DNA from: G965220075 sp965220075
GTDB lineage: Bacteria > Chloroflexota > UBA11872
Direction: 5' to 3'
DNA length: 64,000 bases
Assembly (NCBI GenBank): GCA_965220075.1
Contig: OZ244806.1
Location: forward strand, 2,666,001-2,730,000
Shown here: positions 1 to 8,827 of the stretch, in pieces
Layout: each line of letters opens with the position of its first letter
Position numbering within the stretch: the first letter of the stretch is position 1
Notes under the pieces: generated by a model
What the model was told of the DNA's origin: nothing
The model's database searches: none
What the model saw: the letters and a program-made list of their open reading frames with translations, nothing else
Program-made: the position numbers and the translations under genes

Positions 1-1
1 C

Positions 2-352
2 AGCGAGTTCCTCTTTGTCGAGGGGTACCCCATGCGGAAACGGCCCTTCTACACACACACCGATCCGGCGCGCCCCGAGTATTCGAGAGGATTCGATTTG
101 CTGTTCCGTGGTTGGGAGATCGTGACGGGTGGACAGCGTCTGCACGTGTATGACGAGTACCTGTGCGCGCTTGACCATGCCGGTCAGACCGCCGCGGACT
201 ACGAGGGCTACTTGGAAGCCTTTCGGCACGGCATGCCGCCGCACGGAGGGTTCGCGCTCGGGCTGGAGCGATTCGTGGCGCGCCTGCTTGGATCGGACAA
301 CCTGCGCGAGACGACACTGTTCCCGCGCGACATGAAACGACTGACTCCGTAG
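2..352 (+). CDS. aspS: Aspartate (or asparagine)--tRNA ligase, C-terminal end, 5' truncated by window
   Basis: This is the last ~116 residues of a class II aminoacyl-tRNA synthetase; the reading frame is already open at the window edge. The text FDLLFRGWEIVTGGQR followed by motif 3 (GLERFVARLLG) and the closing LFPRDMKRLTP is characteristic of the archaeal-type aspartyl-tRNA synthetase and its asparaginyl relative. Motif 3 supplies the Arg that binds ATP. The archaeal-type enzyme is often non-discriminating and also charges tRNA-Asn for later amidation. I cannot tell AspRS from AsnRS without the N-terminal anticodon-binding domain. The stop is TAG at 350-352. Confidence 0.8.
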   Translation, partial: SEFLFVEGYPMRKRPFYTHTDPARPEYSRGFDLLFRGWEIVTGGQRLHVYDEYLCALDHAGQTAADYEGYLEAFRHGMPPHGGFALGLERFVARLLGSDNLRETTLFPRDMKRLTP

Positions 353-569
353 CTGCTCGTCGTTGTCATGCCCGCGGGCCGAGGCGGCGGGGAGTGCCGC
401 CGCTCTCGTCTGCCAGCCTCGCGGTCCAGCTCGGCTGCCGGGCGGGTTCGGAGCGAATGCAATACTGCGCCGCGGGCATTCGTGGAGCGCCAGCGCACCG
501 CGGAGCACGTCGACGCGCGGGCTTGAGACCCCGCCGGCGCATCGGTAACGGAGGCCAGGAGCCGCGCCA

Positions 570-2411
570 GTGACAGTTACAACCTTCGTGGGAGACGGCA
601 GCGTCAAGCAGCCGCCCAGCTTCACCACGCGCCCGATCGTGATGGGCACACGCGGCGTCGTCACCTCCGGCCACTACCTGGCGAGCGCGGCCGGTTTCCG
701 CATCATGGAGCAGGGCGGCAACGCCATCGACGCCGCCGCGGCGATGTGCTTCTGTCTCAACCTGCTGGAGCCGCAGAGCAATGGGCTGGCCGGCGAGGTT
801 CCCACGCTCATCTACGCAGCGCGCGAGCGGAAGGTCCACGCGCTCAGCGGCATGGGTTGGGCGCCCAAGGCGTTCACGATCGACTGGTGCCGCGCGCATG
901 GAATCGACCTGATCCCGGGCGACGGGTATCTGCCCGCCTGCGTGCCCGCCGTGGTAGGCACCTGGGCGGCGGCGCTTGCGCGATTCGGGACCCTGCGCTT
1001 CGCGGACGTCGCGGCGCCCGCCATCGAGCTGGCCGAGAACGGCTATCCGGTTTACGAGCGCCTGCACAAGAGCCTCGTCAGCAACCAGGCCAAGTTCACC
1101 GAGCTATATCCCAGCACCGGCGAGGTCTATTTGCCCGACGGGCGTGCGCCCGAAGTGGGCGAGGTGCATCGCAATCCCGCCTGGGCCGAAACGCTGCGGA
1201 GCCTCTGCCGCGCCGAGAAGGAAGCGGCCGGGCGGGGGCGCGTGGCCGGCATCGAAGCCGCGCGCGACGCCTTCTACAAGGGTGAGATCGCGGAGCGCAT
1301 GGTCGATTTCATCAGCGCCAATCCGGTGGAAGACGCGAGTGGATCGACTCACGCCGGGCTGCTCACCTATGAAGACTTCGCCGAATGGGAGGCTGAGTTC
1401 GAGGAGCCGGTCAGCCTGAACTACCGCGGCCTGGATGTCTTCAAGTGCTCCAGCTGGACCCAGGGCCCGGTGTTCTTGCAGCAGCTCGCGCTGCTGGAGG
1501 GGTTCGATCTGGCTGCCATGGGGCACAATTCGGCGGCGTACCTGCATACGCTGATCGAGTGCGCCAAGCTGGCCTTCGCCGACCGCGAGGCCTACTACGG
1601 CGACCCCAGCTTCGACGACGTGCCGTTCGACCGGCTGCTATCCAAGACCTACGCGGCCGAACGCCGCGGCCTGGTTGACGATCGAGCCTCGGACGAGCTG
1701 CGTCCCGGCGACCTGGGAAACGGCGCCCCGCTCCATGCCACCTTCGACGTGGCCGGGGACAACCGCAGCGCGCTTCGATTGGAGGCCCGCGAGGTTCACG
1801 ACCTGGGGCTTGGTCACGCGCACGTCGGCGATACGACCCATCTCGACGCTGTCGATCGCGAGGGCAACATGGTCGCCGCCACTCCCAGCGGAGGGTGGCT
1901 GGGCACTTCGCCGGTCATTCGCGGGCTCGGGTTCCCGCTGGGCACGCGCGGGCAGATGTTCTATCTCAACCCGGCGCGGCCCAACGCGCTGGCCCCGCGC
2001 AAGCGACCGCGCGCAACCCTCACGCCGTCGCTGGTGACCCGCGACGGCGACCCGTTGATGGTATTCGGCACACCGGGGGGCGACAGTCAGGATCAGTGGA
2101 CCTTGCAGTTCCTCCTCAACTGCGTTGACTTCGGCATGAACCTTCAGCAAGCGCTGGACGCCGCAACGGTGCACTCGGTGCACTTCCCGTCGTCGTTCTA
2201 CCCGCGCAGCGCCTACCCCGGACGCATGGTCGCGGAGGATCGTATTCCGGGGGACGTGGTTGCCGAGCTGGAGCGCCGCGGCCACGAGGTTGAGGTGACC
2301 GACGGGTGGGACAACGGCAAGCCGATGGCCATCCGCTACGACGGCGCGCGCGGCGTCATTTCCGGCGCCGTTTCTGCCAAGGGCAACGTCGGCTACGCGT
2401 CGGGGTGGTGA
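570..2411 (+). CDS. Gamma-glutamyltransferase family protein (Ntn hydrolase)
   Basis: A 613-residue protein of the gamma-glutamyltransferase/cephalosporin acylase family. It starts at GTG after a purine-rich GGAGGCCAGGA 10-20 bases upstream. The N-terminal GGNAIDAAAAM box, the mid-protein LIECAKLAFADREAYYGDP segment and GDTTHLDAVD are family hallmarks. By homology the Thr near residue 422 of the TTHL motif is the nucleophile exposed by autocleavage into two subunits. The C-terminal FGTPGGDSQDQW loop also fits. No signal peptide is visible, so it is probably cytoplasmic, unlike the periplasmic E. coli enzyme. The usual EPHSSGIGGG loop is changed to EPQSNGLAGE, so the true substrate may not be glutathione. 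It stands alone upstream of a sugar/polyol-type catabolic cluster. Confidence 0.85.
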   Translation: MTVTTFVGDGSVKQPPSFTTRPIVMGTRGVVTSGHYLASAAGFRIMEQGGNAIDAAAAMCFCLNLLEPQSNGLAGEVPTLIYAARERKVHALSGMGWAPKAFTIDWCRAHGIDLIPGDGYLPACVPAVVGTWAAALARFGTLRFADVAAPAIELAENGYPVYERLHKSLVSNQAKFTELYPSTGEVYLPDGRAPEVGEVHRNPAWAETLRSLCRAEKEAAGRGRVAGIEAARDAFYKGEIAERMVDFISANPVEDASGSTHAGLLTYEDFAEWEAEFEEPVSLNYRGLDVFKCSSWTQGPVFLQQLALLEGFDLAAMGHNSAAYLHTLIECAKLAFADREAYYGDPSFDDVPFDRLLSKTYAAERRGLVDDRASDELRPGDLGNGAPLHATFDVAGDNRSALRLEAREVHDLGLGHAHVGDTTHLDAVDREGNMVAATPSGGWLGTSPVIRGLGFPLGTRGQMFYLNPARPNALAPRKRPRATLTPSLVTRDGDPLMVFGTPGGDSQDQWTLQFLLNCVDFGMNLQQALDAATVHSVHFPSSFYPRSAYPGRMVAEDRIPGDVVAELERRGHEVEVTDGWDNGKPMAIRYDGARGVISGAVSAKGNVGYASGW

Positions 2412-2978
2412 TCGGCGGCGCGCCTGCCCGTGCCGTCATCTCGAACGTGGGAGCGGATGCGCTCAGTCTGATCTCTAGCTAACAGATCCATCGCCGCGGA
2501 GGCGACGCCATCCGTGCAGCGCTAGCGCCGCGCGTCCCGCCTGTCGCGAGATGTGTGACCTCGGCTGCCGCCCAACTCGGACGGTCGCTGCAGGATGCGC
2601 CGCGTGTCGTCGGTTTCCGCCCGAGCGCTGGGAAGCGGTGAATATAGAACCATCCCTATCACCGCGTCGAATACCTTATGGAGCGCCGCGAGCAACCAGG
2701 GGGCTGCCAGGCCGAGGATTTTCAAGACAGCCATCAAACTAGTCCGTAGTAGGTCGCTTTGATGTCCATGCGCGGCGCGGTGACACATCGCCAGCGGGCG
2801 GACTCGAGGCCCGCTCGGTTCGTCGGCCGGCAGGCGGGGTCTGGATTCCCGCGTGCGCGGGAATAACCGAGGGAGAGCTGATCAAAGTGACCCATTACCA
2901 ACTAGTCTATACCCAGACCGTTCATAGCTTGAAACACCGGCCCGCGCCAGTCCGTCCCGCCGATCAAGACGCCGCCCG
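2412..2978. other. 567-bp intergenic region, no supported gene
   Basis: This gap lies between the convergent gamma-glutamyltransferase and oxidoreductase genes. I see no convincing coding frame. The short frames in it have poor composition and match no family I know. Its only clear structure is the hairpin at 2845-2864, annotated separately. A terminator for either flanking gene is not obvious. Confidence 0.5.
2845..2864. repeat. Solo dispersed palindrome ATTCCCGCG-N2-CGCGGGAAT
   Basis: A perfect 9-bp inverted repeat with a 2-base loop (TG). The same stem, with loop TT, forms the core of the two inverted-repeat elements at 18248-18371 and 43233-43355. Here it has no GGAGAC...GTCTCC ends. It is either a remnant or an independent member of a widespread REP-like palindrome class. 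Confidence 0.7.
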
Positions 2979-3977
2979 CTAAACGCGTCCGGCCAGCTGA
3001 TAGGCCTTGTCGATGAGCGCCACCGCGTCGGCGCAGTCGCGCGCGTTAGGCGTGGGCGGCTCGTCGTTGGCCGCCCGCCGCAGGGCCTCGGCCACGAAAC
3101 CCGGATAGCTCGAGCTGACGTCGGCGGGCGCGTCCACGAACTCGTCACGGCCGGGACCGAGAATCTGCAAGCCGTCCGGCAGTGCTCGCAGGAGGGCTTT
3201 CTCGCCCGCGATCTTCCACTCGCCGTCAGTCTCATTGGCGGGCCAGGTGGGCATGGTGTAGCCCGTCTCCACCTGCAGAAGGACGCCGCTGGAGCTGCGC
3301 AGGGTCGCGAGGGCGTAGTCCTCCACCTCAGCCTGATGCGCGAGGTTGTTTATCACGGCGCCGGCCACCATCAGCTCTTCGCCGAGCAGATAGCGGGCCA
3401 TGTCCATGCCGTGAACTCCGAGATTGAGAAGGGCGCCGCCGCCGCACACCGCCCGTTCCCACATCCAGGGCGAATCCCACTCGAGATAGCGGCGCATGGT
3501 GGGGCGGATCATGCGCATGAACACGTGCGAGACGGCGCCGAACTCTCCGGCCGCGAGCATCTCCCTGGCCTTGCGCGCGAATGGCGCTCCCCGGTTGGGA
3601 AACGGGACCGCGATCCAGGCGCCTTTCGACTCAGCCAGATCGGCCACGCCGGCCACCGTGGCAGGGTCCGCCGATATCGGCTTCTCCATGATGAACGGGA
3701 GGCCGGTCTCGATGAGATGGCGGGCGATGTCCGCCATGTCGGTGTGCCGACCGAGTGCAACCACGAACTCCGGCCTGGTCTCGTCGATCATGGCCCGGTA
3801 GTCCGTGAACGCCTTCGAATCGAAGCGCGCGGCGCGGTCCTGAGCGATCGACTGATCGCGATCCGACACTCCCACGATCTCGGTGCCGAGATCCTTCAAG
3901 ACACTCAGGTAGGCCGCGTCGTAAGTGGAGTGCCAGTGGCTGACCTCGGTAACTGCAACACGCCGGATTTTGGCCAT
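2979..3977 (-). CDS. Gfo/Idh/MocA family oxidoreductase
   Basis: A 332-residue NAD(P)-dependent dehydrogenase-like protein of the Gfo/Idh/MocA family. This family typically oxidises sugars, inositols or their derivatives. The EKPISADP motif contains the conserved EKP that contacts nicotinamide and substrate. The later GGGALLNLGVHGMDMARYLLG segment carries the conserved active-site Asp/His region of the C-terminal domain. The N-terminal beta-strand/loop reads VAVTEVSHWHSTYDA rather than a clean GxGxxG. This is seen in some family branches and makes cofactor use uncertain. It is transcribed away from the three plus-strand relatives that follow, with about 140 bp between the divergent starts. 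The substrate is not predictable. Confidence 0.85.
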   Translation of the reverse strand: MAKIRRVAVTEVSHWHSTYDAAYLSVLKDLGTEIVGVSDRDQSIAQDRAARFDSKAFTDYRAMIDETRPEFVVALGRHTDMADIARHLIETGLPFIMEKPISADPATVAGVADLAESKGAWIAVPFPNRGAPFARKAREMLAAGEFGAVSHVFMRMIRPTMRRYLEWDSPWMWERAVCGGGALLNLGVHGMDMARYLLGEELMVAGAVINNLAHQAEVEDYALATLRSSSGVLLQVETGYTMPTWPANETDGEWKIAGEKALLRALPDGLQILGPGRDEFVDAPADVSSSYPGFVAEALRRAANDEPPTPNARDCADAVALIDKAYQLAGRV

Positions 3978-4116
3978 GGGTCATGCGATTGTCGTGAGCG
4001 CGCGCGGAGCGTAGCACGGGGACCCGACTCGTCTGGACTGTCCGTGCGCGGCCGTTTAGTTTGTGGCGGCGCGCCTATACTTCACGCGGCCCAATCGACC
4101 GCAGCAGGGGGATCAA

Positions 4117-5271
4117 GTGGCAGAGTTTCGCGCCGTAGTGCTTGCCGACTCCGACAAGGGCGGCGCCGGTCACGGCCTGCACACCATGTTCGCAGACATC
4201 CCCGACGTCGAGGTCTCGGGCCTGGCGGACCCCGACGCGGACGGCCGTGAGCGTCTCGCCGCCGAGTGCGGAGCGGTCTCGACCTACGGCGACTACCGAG
4301 AAATGCTCACAGCCGAGCGCGCCGACATCGCGATCCTCGGGCAAGGCTGGTACGACGAGGAGCGCGTAGGCAAGTTTCTGGCCGCCGTGGAGCAGGGCGT
4401 GAGGGCCATCCTGATCGAAAAGCCCATTGCCGCCTGGCCGGAGCAAGCGGATCGAATGCGGGCGGCCGCGCGGGCCGCGGGCGTAACGGTCATGCAGCCC
4501 GTGCGAAGCCGCGAGCACCCGGTCATGCGCGAGATCAAGCAGCGCGCCGGCGCCGGTGAGTGGGGTCCGTTGATGCAGGTGAAGGCGCACGGCAAGGGCG
4601 ACCGCCGCGCCGGTCCCGTGGACGCGCTGATCCTGGGAGTCCACGAGCTTGACGCGATGCTCTACATCGTTGGCGAACACCCGAGCTTCTGCTGGGGCAC
4701 CGTGCTGTCCGATGGCCGGCCGGCTACGCGCGCGGCCGCGCGGCCGGCGGCGCACAACGACATTGGACTGCTGGCCGGTGACCGCCTGTTTGCGCAGTAC
4801 ACTTTTCCGAGCGGCGTGATCGGGACGTACGAGTCGTTTCCGGTGGGCGACGGCTCCCACTCGCGCGAGTGGGTTGGCCTTGACATGTATTTCCGCGACG
4901 CGCTGATAACGCGGCGCGACGCGCCTTATTGCGAGTTTCACCTCTTTCCGCATGGCGGCGTCTTCCCGCAGGAGCGCATGGGCGCCTGGGCGCCGCTCCC
5001 GGAGGGCGCCGGCTGGGAGCTGGACCCTTCCGAGTTCCCGGCCGGATTCAAGTCCTTCGAGACCTGGCTGGCGGACCCCTTCGAGGCCAGCAATCACATC
5101 CTTGGGTTGGAGCTGGTGGCCTGCCTGCGCGAGGGCCGCGAGCCGGAGTTCGGCGCGCTTGACGACGCGCTCGCCACGCTCGACATGATCGTTGCGCCGC
5201 AGCACAGTCATCTCGAGGGTCGGCGCGTCGAGCTGCCCCTGCGCGCGCGCGGCAACCCTTGGACAGGCTGA
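4117..5271 (+). CDS. Gfo/Idh/MocA family oxidoreductase
   Basis: A 384-residue member of the Gfo/Idh/MocA family. I prefer the GTG at 4117 because AGGGGG lies six bases upstream; a GTG 18 codons earlier has no such site. The N-terminal Rossmann domain is divergent (VVLADSDKGGAGHGLHTMF in place of GxGxxG), but the EKPIAAWPEQADRM motif is intact. The C-terminal domain carries LILGVHELDAMLYIVG, equivalent to the family active-site His segment. It begins a plus-strand run with two further family members and an amidohydrolase, which suggests one catabolic pathway for an unidentified sugar acid, polyol or glycoside. Confidence 0.82.
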   Translation: MAEFRAVVLADSDKGGAGHGLHTMFADIPDVEVSGLADPDADGRERLAAECGAVSTYGDYREMLTAERADIAILGQGWYDEERVGKFLAAVEQGVRAILIEKPIAAWPEQADRMRAAARAAGVTVMQPVRSREHPVMREIKQRAGAGEWGPLMQVKAHGKGDRRAGPVDALILGVHELDAMLYIVGEHPSFCWGTVLSDGRPATRAAARPAAHNDIGLLAGDRLFAQYTFPSGVIGTYESFPVGDGSHSREWVGLDMYFRDALITRRDAPYCEFHLFPHGGVFPQERMGAWAPLPEGAGWELDPSEFPAGFKSFETWLADPFEASNHILGLELVACLREGREPEFGALDDALATLDMIVAPQHSHLEGRRVELPLRARGNPWTG

Positions 5272-5382
5272 ACAGGTTGGCCGCGAGGTCGGTTTTGGAT
5301 TGCGCGCGAAGGTGTGCGCTAGTCTATGCGCCGGTTTGCGCGCGCACGCGGGCCGCGGGCGACTGAGGCACCCGGTTCTTTG

Positions 5383-6486
5383 ATGCAACTACCGATCCGT
5401 CTGGGCCTGATCGGCGCCGGTGGAGTGGTGCAAAGCCTGCACGTGCGGGCGTACCAGACGATTCCGCACCACGTGCGGGTTGCCGCCATCGCCGATCCAC
5501 TGCCCGAGCATCGCGACAAGCTCGGAGACACTTTCGGAGTGCCTTCCCAGCAGCGCTACGCGGACTACCGCGACATGCTGGCCAAAGCCGAGATCGACGC
5601 GGTCACCGTGGCGACGCCGCACAACCTGCACAGGGAGCACGTGGTCGAGTCGGCCGCGGCCGGCAAGGCCGTGATCAGCGAAAAGCCCATGGCGACTTCC
5701 ATCGAAGAGGCGGACGCCATCATGGAGGCCGTGCGCGCCAACCAGGTGGCCTACACGGTGACGATGAACTACCTCTACTCGCCCGCGATCAAGACCGCCA
5801 AGAAGCTGCTGGCCAGCGACTCGGTAGGCGCTCCGCTGTTTGGCCGCGTGCAGGGAATGGGGCGCAACGACGAGGTGCTCGCCCGCGGCCGGGAAGTACA
5901 GCCCGACCGGATCATCTGGCGCATGACCAAGGCCCGCGGCGGCGGCTGCATCTCCGATTCGGCCTATCACGAGATCTACTCGCTCATCGAGCTGATGGGA
6001 TCGCCGGTGCGCTACGTGCAAGCGCAGGTCCGGACCATGCTGCTGCCGGTGGACGTGGACGACCTCGTGATCCTGCTCTGCGAGCACGCCAACGGCGCGA
6101 TTTCGACGGTCAACTCCGCCTGGTCCGCATCGGCCCTGCCCACGCTTGGCGGTCAGCGCGCGCGCGGCGGGACCGAGTTGCACACACGCAACGCCATCCT
6201 GAGTGTTCAGCATCGCCACTCGGACGTATACGTGGAGTACCGGAGTGACGTCGACCACATGAGATTCGACAACGGCCCCGAGGTGAAACCGCAGCTCATC
6301 CCGGTCCCGAAAGAGGAGTCCGAGCGGTACGAGCATGCGCCGCATGGTGAGTTCTTCGCGCGCACGTTCGAGGCTCTCGCGGAGGGCAATGAGCTGCCGG
6401 TGCCGGCCGAGCACGCCTATCACATCATGGCGGTGGTGGACGGAGCACGGCGGGCCACCTCTATTCGCCGAGCGGTCGAGATATGA
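5383..6486 (+). CDS. Gfo/Idh/MocA family oxidoreductase (tandem paralogue 1)
   Basis: A 367-residue NAD(P)-dependent oxidoreductase. I take ATG at 5383, directly before IRLGLIGAGGVVQ, as the start. The Rossmann GAGGVVQ is near residue 10, EKP is at residues 100-102, and the substrate-domain motif GGGCISDSAYHEIY has its His near residue 196. The next gene is a close paralogue that shares long identical blocks (SAAAGKAV, EKPMATS, CEHANGA) and the same EKP position. The pair therefore arose by tandem duplication, and the two may act on related substrates or as successive steps. Confidence 0.88.
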   Translation: MQLPIRLGLIGAGGVVQSLHVRAYQTIPHHVRVAAIADPLPEHRDKLGDTFGVPSQQRYADYRDMLAKAEIDAVTVATPHNLHREHVVESAAAGKAVISEKPMATSIEEADAIMEAVRANQVAYTVTMNYLYSPAIKTAKKLLASDSVGAPLFGRVQGMGRNDEVLARGREVQPDRIIWRMTKARGGGCISDSAYHEIYSLIELMGSPVRYVQAQVRTMLLPVDVDDLVILLCEHANGAISTVNSAWSASALPTLGGQRARGGTELHTRNAILSVQHRHSDVYVEYRSDVDHMRFDNGPEVKPQLIPVPKEESERYEHAPHGEFFARTFEALAEGNELPVPAEHAYHIMAVVDGARRATSIRRAVEI

Positions 6487-6640
6487 GCATCCCTCGGCGG
6501 GCCGCGGCCATCGGCCCCTCCACCGGGCGAGGCTCGGTTGGATGCGGAGCGGCGCGAAGGGTTGTTCTCAGCCCCGTAGACAAGAGTCGCAGCCTCGATG
6601 GACCTGGATGGGACTCAGTAGCAGCCTCAAGGCGAACCAG

Positions 6641-7747
6641 ATGTCAGCGCCCGTCCGCTTAGGCCTCATAGGCGCCGGGGGCGTGGTGCAGATGCTGCAC
6701 GCGCCCGCGCTGCTCGCCAACCGAGACGTCGTTTCGGTGTGCGCGATAGCCGATCTTTACGAGTCCAATCTGGACAAGCTCGGCGCGGTGTTCGAGGTGC
6801 CTGCCGATCAGCGCTACCGGGACTATCGCGACATGCTGGAACGCGCCGAGATCGACGCGGTTTCCATCGCCACGCCTCACTCCCTGCACGCACCGCAGGC
6901 CATCGAGTCGGCCGCGGCCGGCAAGGCCGTTGTATGCGAGAAGCCCATGGCCACCTCGCGCGAGGAGGCTGATGAGATCCTGGCCGCGGTGCGCCGCCAC
7001 GGCGTGCCTTACACGGTCGTGCAGAACTTTCTCTTCTCTCCGGCCACGATTGCCGCCAAGCAAAAGCTCCAGGAGAACTCGGTGGGCGCGCCGTTCTTTG
7101 GGCGCGTCCAGTCGATGGGCCGCAAGCCGCCCGGGTTTTCGCCCTCGCCCACCGACGCGGAGGCCTTGCGCCGCCGCGCGCGCGCGGTGCCGGGGATCGA
7201 CTGGAAGGCGGCTAAGTCGATGGGCGGCGGCTGTATCTCGGACACGGCCTATCACGAGATCTATTCGCTACAGGCGCTCATGGGATCACCGGTGCGGTAC
7301 GTGCAGGCCCAGGTGCGCACGCAGTATCACGACGTCGACGTGGACGACATGGCCGTGCTGCTTTGCGAACACGCCAACGGCGCCGTCTCGATGGTGACTT
7401 CATCGTGGTGGAGCGGAACTATCCGCCTGCCTGACGGCAGCCCGGCCGGGGGCGGCAGCGAGGTCTACGCACCCGGCGCCTCGCTGCGCGTGGACCACCG
7501 GGGCAAGGAAGCTTTCATCCAGTTCCCGGAGGGGCACCCGGACGCGGGCGTCGCGCCGCTGCCGGTATCCGACGACCTGGCGCGCAAGTGGGATATCTCG
7601 ACCCACACGGAGTACTTTGGCCGCACCTACAGAGCCATTGCCGACGGCGCCGAGCTGCCCGTCACGCCGGAGGCGGCCCGCCAGGTTCTGGGGATCGTGG
7701 ACGCCGCGCGCGAGGCCACTCAAGTCCGCCATGCTGTAGAAGTCTGA
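6641..7747 (+). CDS. Gfo/Idh/MocA family oxidoreductase (tandem paralogue 2)
   Basis: A 368-residue paralogue of the preceding gene. The start is ATG at 6641, shortly before VRLGLIGAGGVVQMLH. The frame is open about 300 bases upstream, but that stretch overlaps the previous gene and is not conserved. EKP falls at residues 100-102 as in its twin, followed by GGGCISDTAYHEIYSL. About 150 bp separate the two genes, and I see nothing in that gap. It probably acts in the same pathway as the amidohydrolase that follows 68 bp downstream. Confidence 0.88.
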   Translation: MSAPVRLGLIGAGGVVQMLHAPALLANRDVVSVCAIADLYESNLDKLGAVFEVPADQRYRDYRDMLERAEIDAVSIATPHSLHAPQAIESAAAGKAVVCEKPMATSREEADEILAAVRRHGVPYTVVQNFLFSPATIAAKQKLQENSVGAPFFGRVQSMGRKPPGFSPSPTDAEALRRRARAVPGIDWKAAKSMGGGCISDTAYHEIYSLQALMGSPVRYVQAQVRTQYHDVDVDDMAVLLCEHANGAVSMVTSSWWSGTIRLPDGSPAGGGSEVYAPGASLRVDHRGKEAFIQFPEGHPDAGVAPLPVSDDLARKWDISTHTEYFGRTYRAIADGAELPVTPEAARQVLGIVDAAREATQVRHAVEV

Positions 7748-7815
7748 TGTCGAAGCGTCTCCGCTGGCCGCCGGCAACGCCGCGGCCGCCGTTAGTCTGA
7801 GGAGGAGAGAATCGA

Positions 7816-8718
7816 ATGCGCCCCTTTATTGATGTCCATTGCCACATCGGAGCTACCATCAACCGCGCACCGGCGGTCGGGCAGTCCATAGGCAAGTGCC
7901 TGGGACGGATGGCCTCCGGCGGGGTCGCGGCGGCCATCGCCAGCCCTACCGCCGGCGGACCACAGGCGGAGGGCGTGTTGGACACGCGCAAGCAGAACCA
8001 GGAGATCGCAACCGCCTGCCGCCGTTTCCCGGACAGGTTCCCCGTCGGACTGGGCTACGCGGAAGTCCGGCACCTGCAAGCAGGCGTGGACGAGCTCGAG
8101 CGCTCGATGACCGAGGACGGGCTGCTGGGGTTCCAGATCCACCCGTCTCTTTCCGGGCACGGATTCTCGGCCGTGGCGCATCCCTTCCTGGAAGTGGTGG
8201 CCATGGCCGGGGGGCTGGTGCTGCTGCACGCCGACGCGGCCGGTCCGGAGATGGCCGCCTACGCCAAACGCTTCCCCAGCCTTAGCTTCATCTGCGGGAA
8301 TCCGTTCGGGCACGGTCACTCAGGCGCCGACAGAGACCATAGCGGCTTGCCCGCCGGCGTTACGATCCCCGAAAACATCTGGTTCGACATAGCGCAGTAT
8401 CGAAGCCCGGAGGATCCCGACGCCAGCAGGCAGCTGCATCGAATGGTCGAGTTCGTCGGCTCCGATCGAATCCTGTTCGGCAGCGATCTCCCCTACGCCG
8501 ACTTCCGCTTCGTGCAGCAGGAGATCGAGAAGTCCAGGCTCAGCGAGGAGGAGAAGGACAAGATCGCGTTCAAGAACGCGACCCGCCTGATCCAGCAGTT
8601 CAAGCCGGACTGGACCCTGCCGGAGCTGCCTTTCGACCCTCCGCAGCACTACACGGACCAGGAGCTCTGGACTACGCAGGAATCGAAGGGCTCGCCGCCC
8701 GGTTACCGACTGGCCTGA
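7816..8718 (+). CDS. Amidohydrolase family protein (amidohydrolase-2 / TIM-barrel metal-dependent hydrolase)
   Basis: A 300-residue metal-dependent hydrolase of the amidohydrolase-2 superfamily, which includes sugar lactonases and aromatic decarboxylases. FIDVHCHIG at the N-terminus carries the HxH metal ligands. A central LLHADA gives a further His, and the C-terminal RILFGSDLPY contains the conserved catalytic Asp. GAGGAGAG lies nine bases before the ATG, a strong ribosome-binding site. Its position after three sugar-type dehydrogenases fits a lactone or acyl hydrolysis step, but this is inference. A symmetric hairpin at 8751-8804 separates it from the convergent SDR gene. Confidence 0.8.
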   Translation: MRPFIDVHCHIGATINRAPAVGQSIGKCLGRMASGGVAAAIASPTAGGPQAEGVLDTRKQNQEIATACRRFPDRFPVGLGYAEVRHLQAGVDELERSMTEDGLLGFQIHPSLSGHGFSAVAHPFLEVVAMAGGLVLLHADAAGPEMAAYAKRFPSLSFICGNPFGHGHSGADRDHSGLPAGVTIPENIWFDIAQYRSPEDPDASRQLHRMVEFVGSDRILFGSDLPYADFRFVQQEIEKSRLSEEEKDKIAFKNATRLIQQFKPDWTLPELPFDPPQHYTDQELWTTQESKGSPPGYRLA

Positions 8719-8750
8719 TCGAGCCGGCGGCCGTCTCTATCCAGGGGAAG

Positions 8751-8804
8751 AAAGCCGGCTAACCAGCCGCCGACAGCCCCTTGTGCCTAGGGGGCGCCGG
8801 CTTT
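8751..8804. terminator. Symmetric terminator-like hairpin between convergent genes
   Basis: Outer arms AAAGCCGGC (8751-8759) and GCCGGCTTT (8796-8804) pair perfectly. Inside them GCCCC (8776-8780) pairs with GGGGC (8791-8795). The A run on one side and T run on the other give a short U tract on either strand, so it could terminate both the amidohydrolase (+) and the SDR (-) transcripts. Confidence 0.5.
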
Positions 8805-8827
8805 GTCGATCCGGGTCGGTGGTTGGG

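Noticed and set aside
2522..2788. An 88-residue minus-strand frame in the first long intergenic gap
   Set aside because: It has no recognisable motif, no ribosome-binding site and an unlike codon pattern, so I left the gap as noncoding.
4075..5388. A 437-residue minus-strand frame opposite an oxidoreductase gene
   Set aside because: It is the antisense of a clear Gfo/Idh/MocA gene. Long antisense frames are common in such GC-rich DNA.
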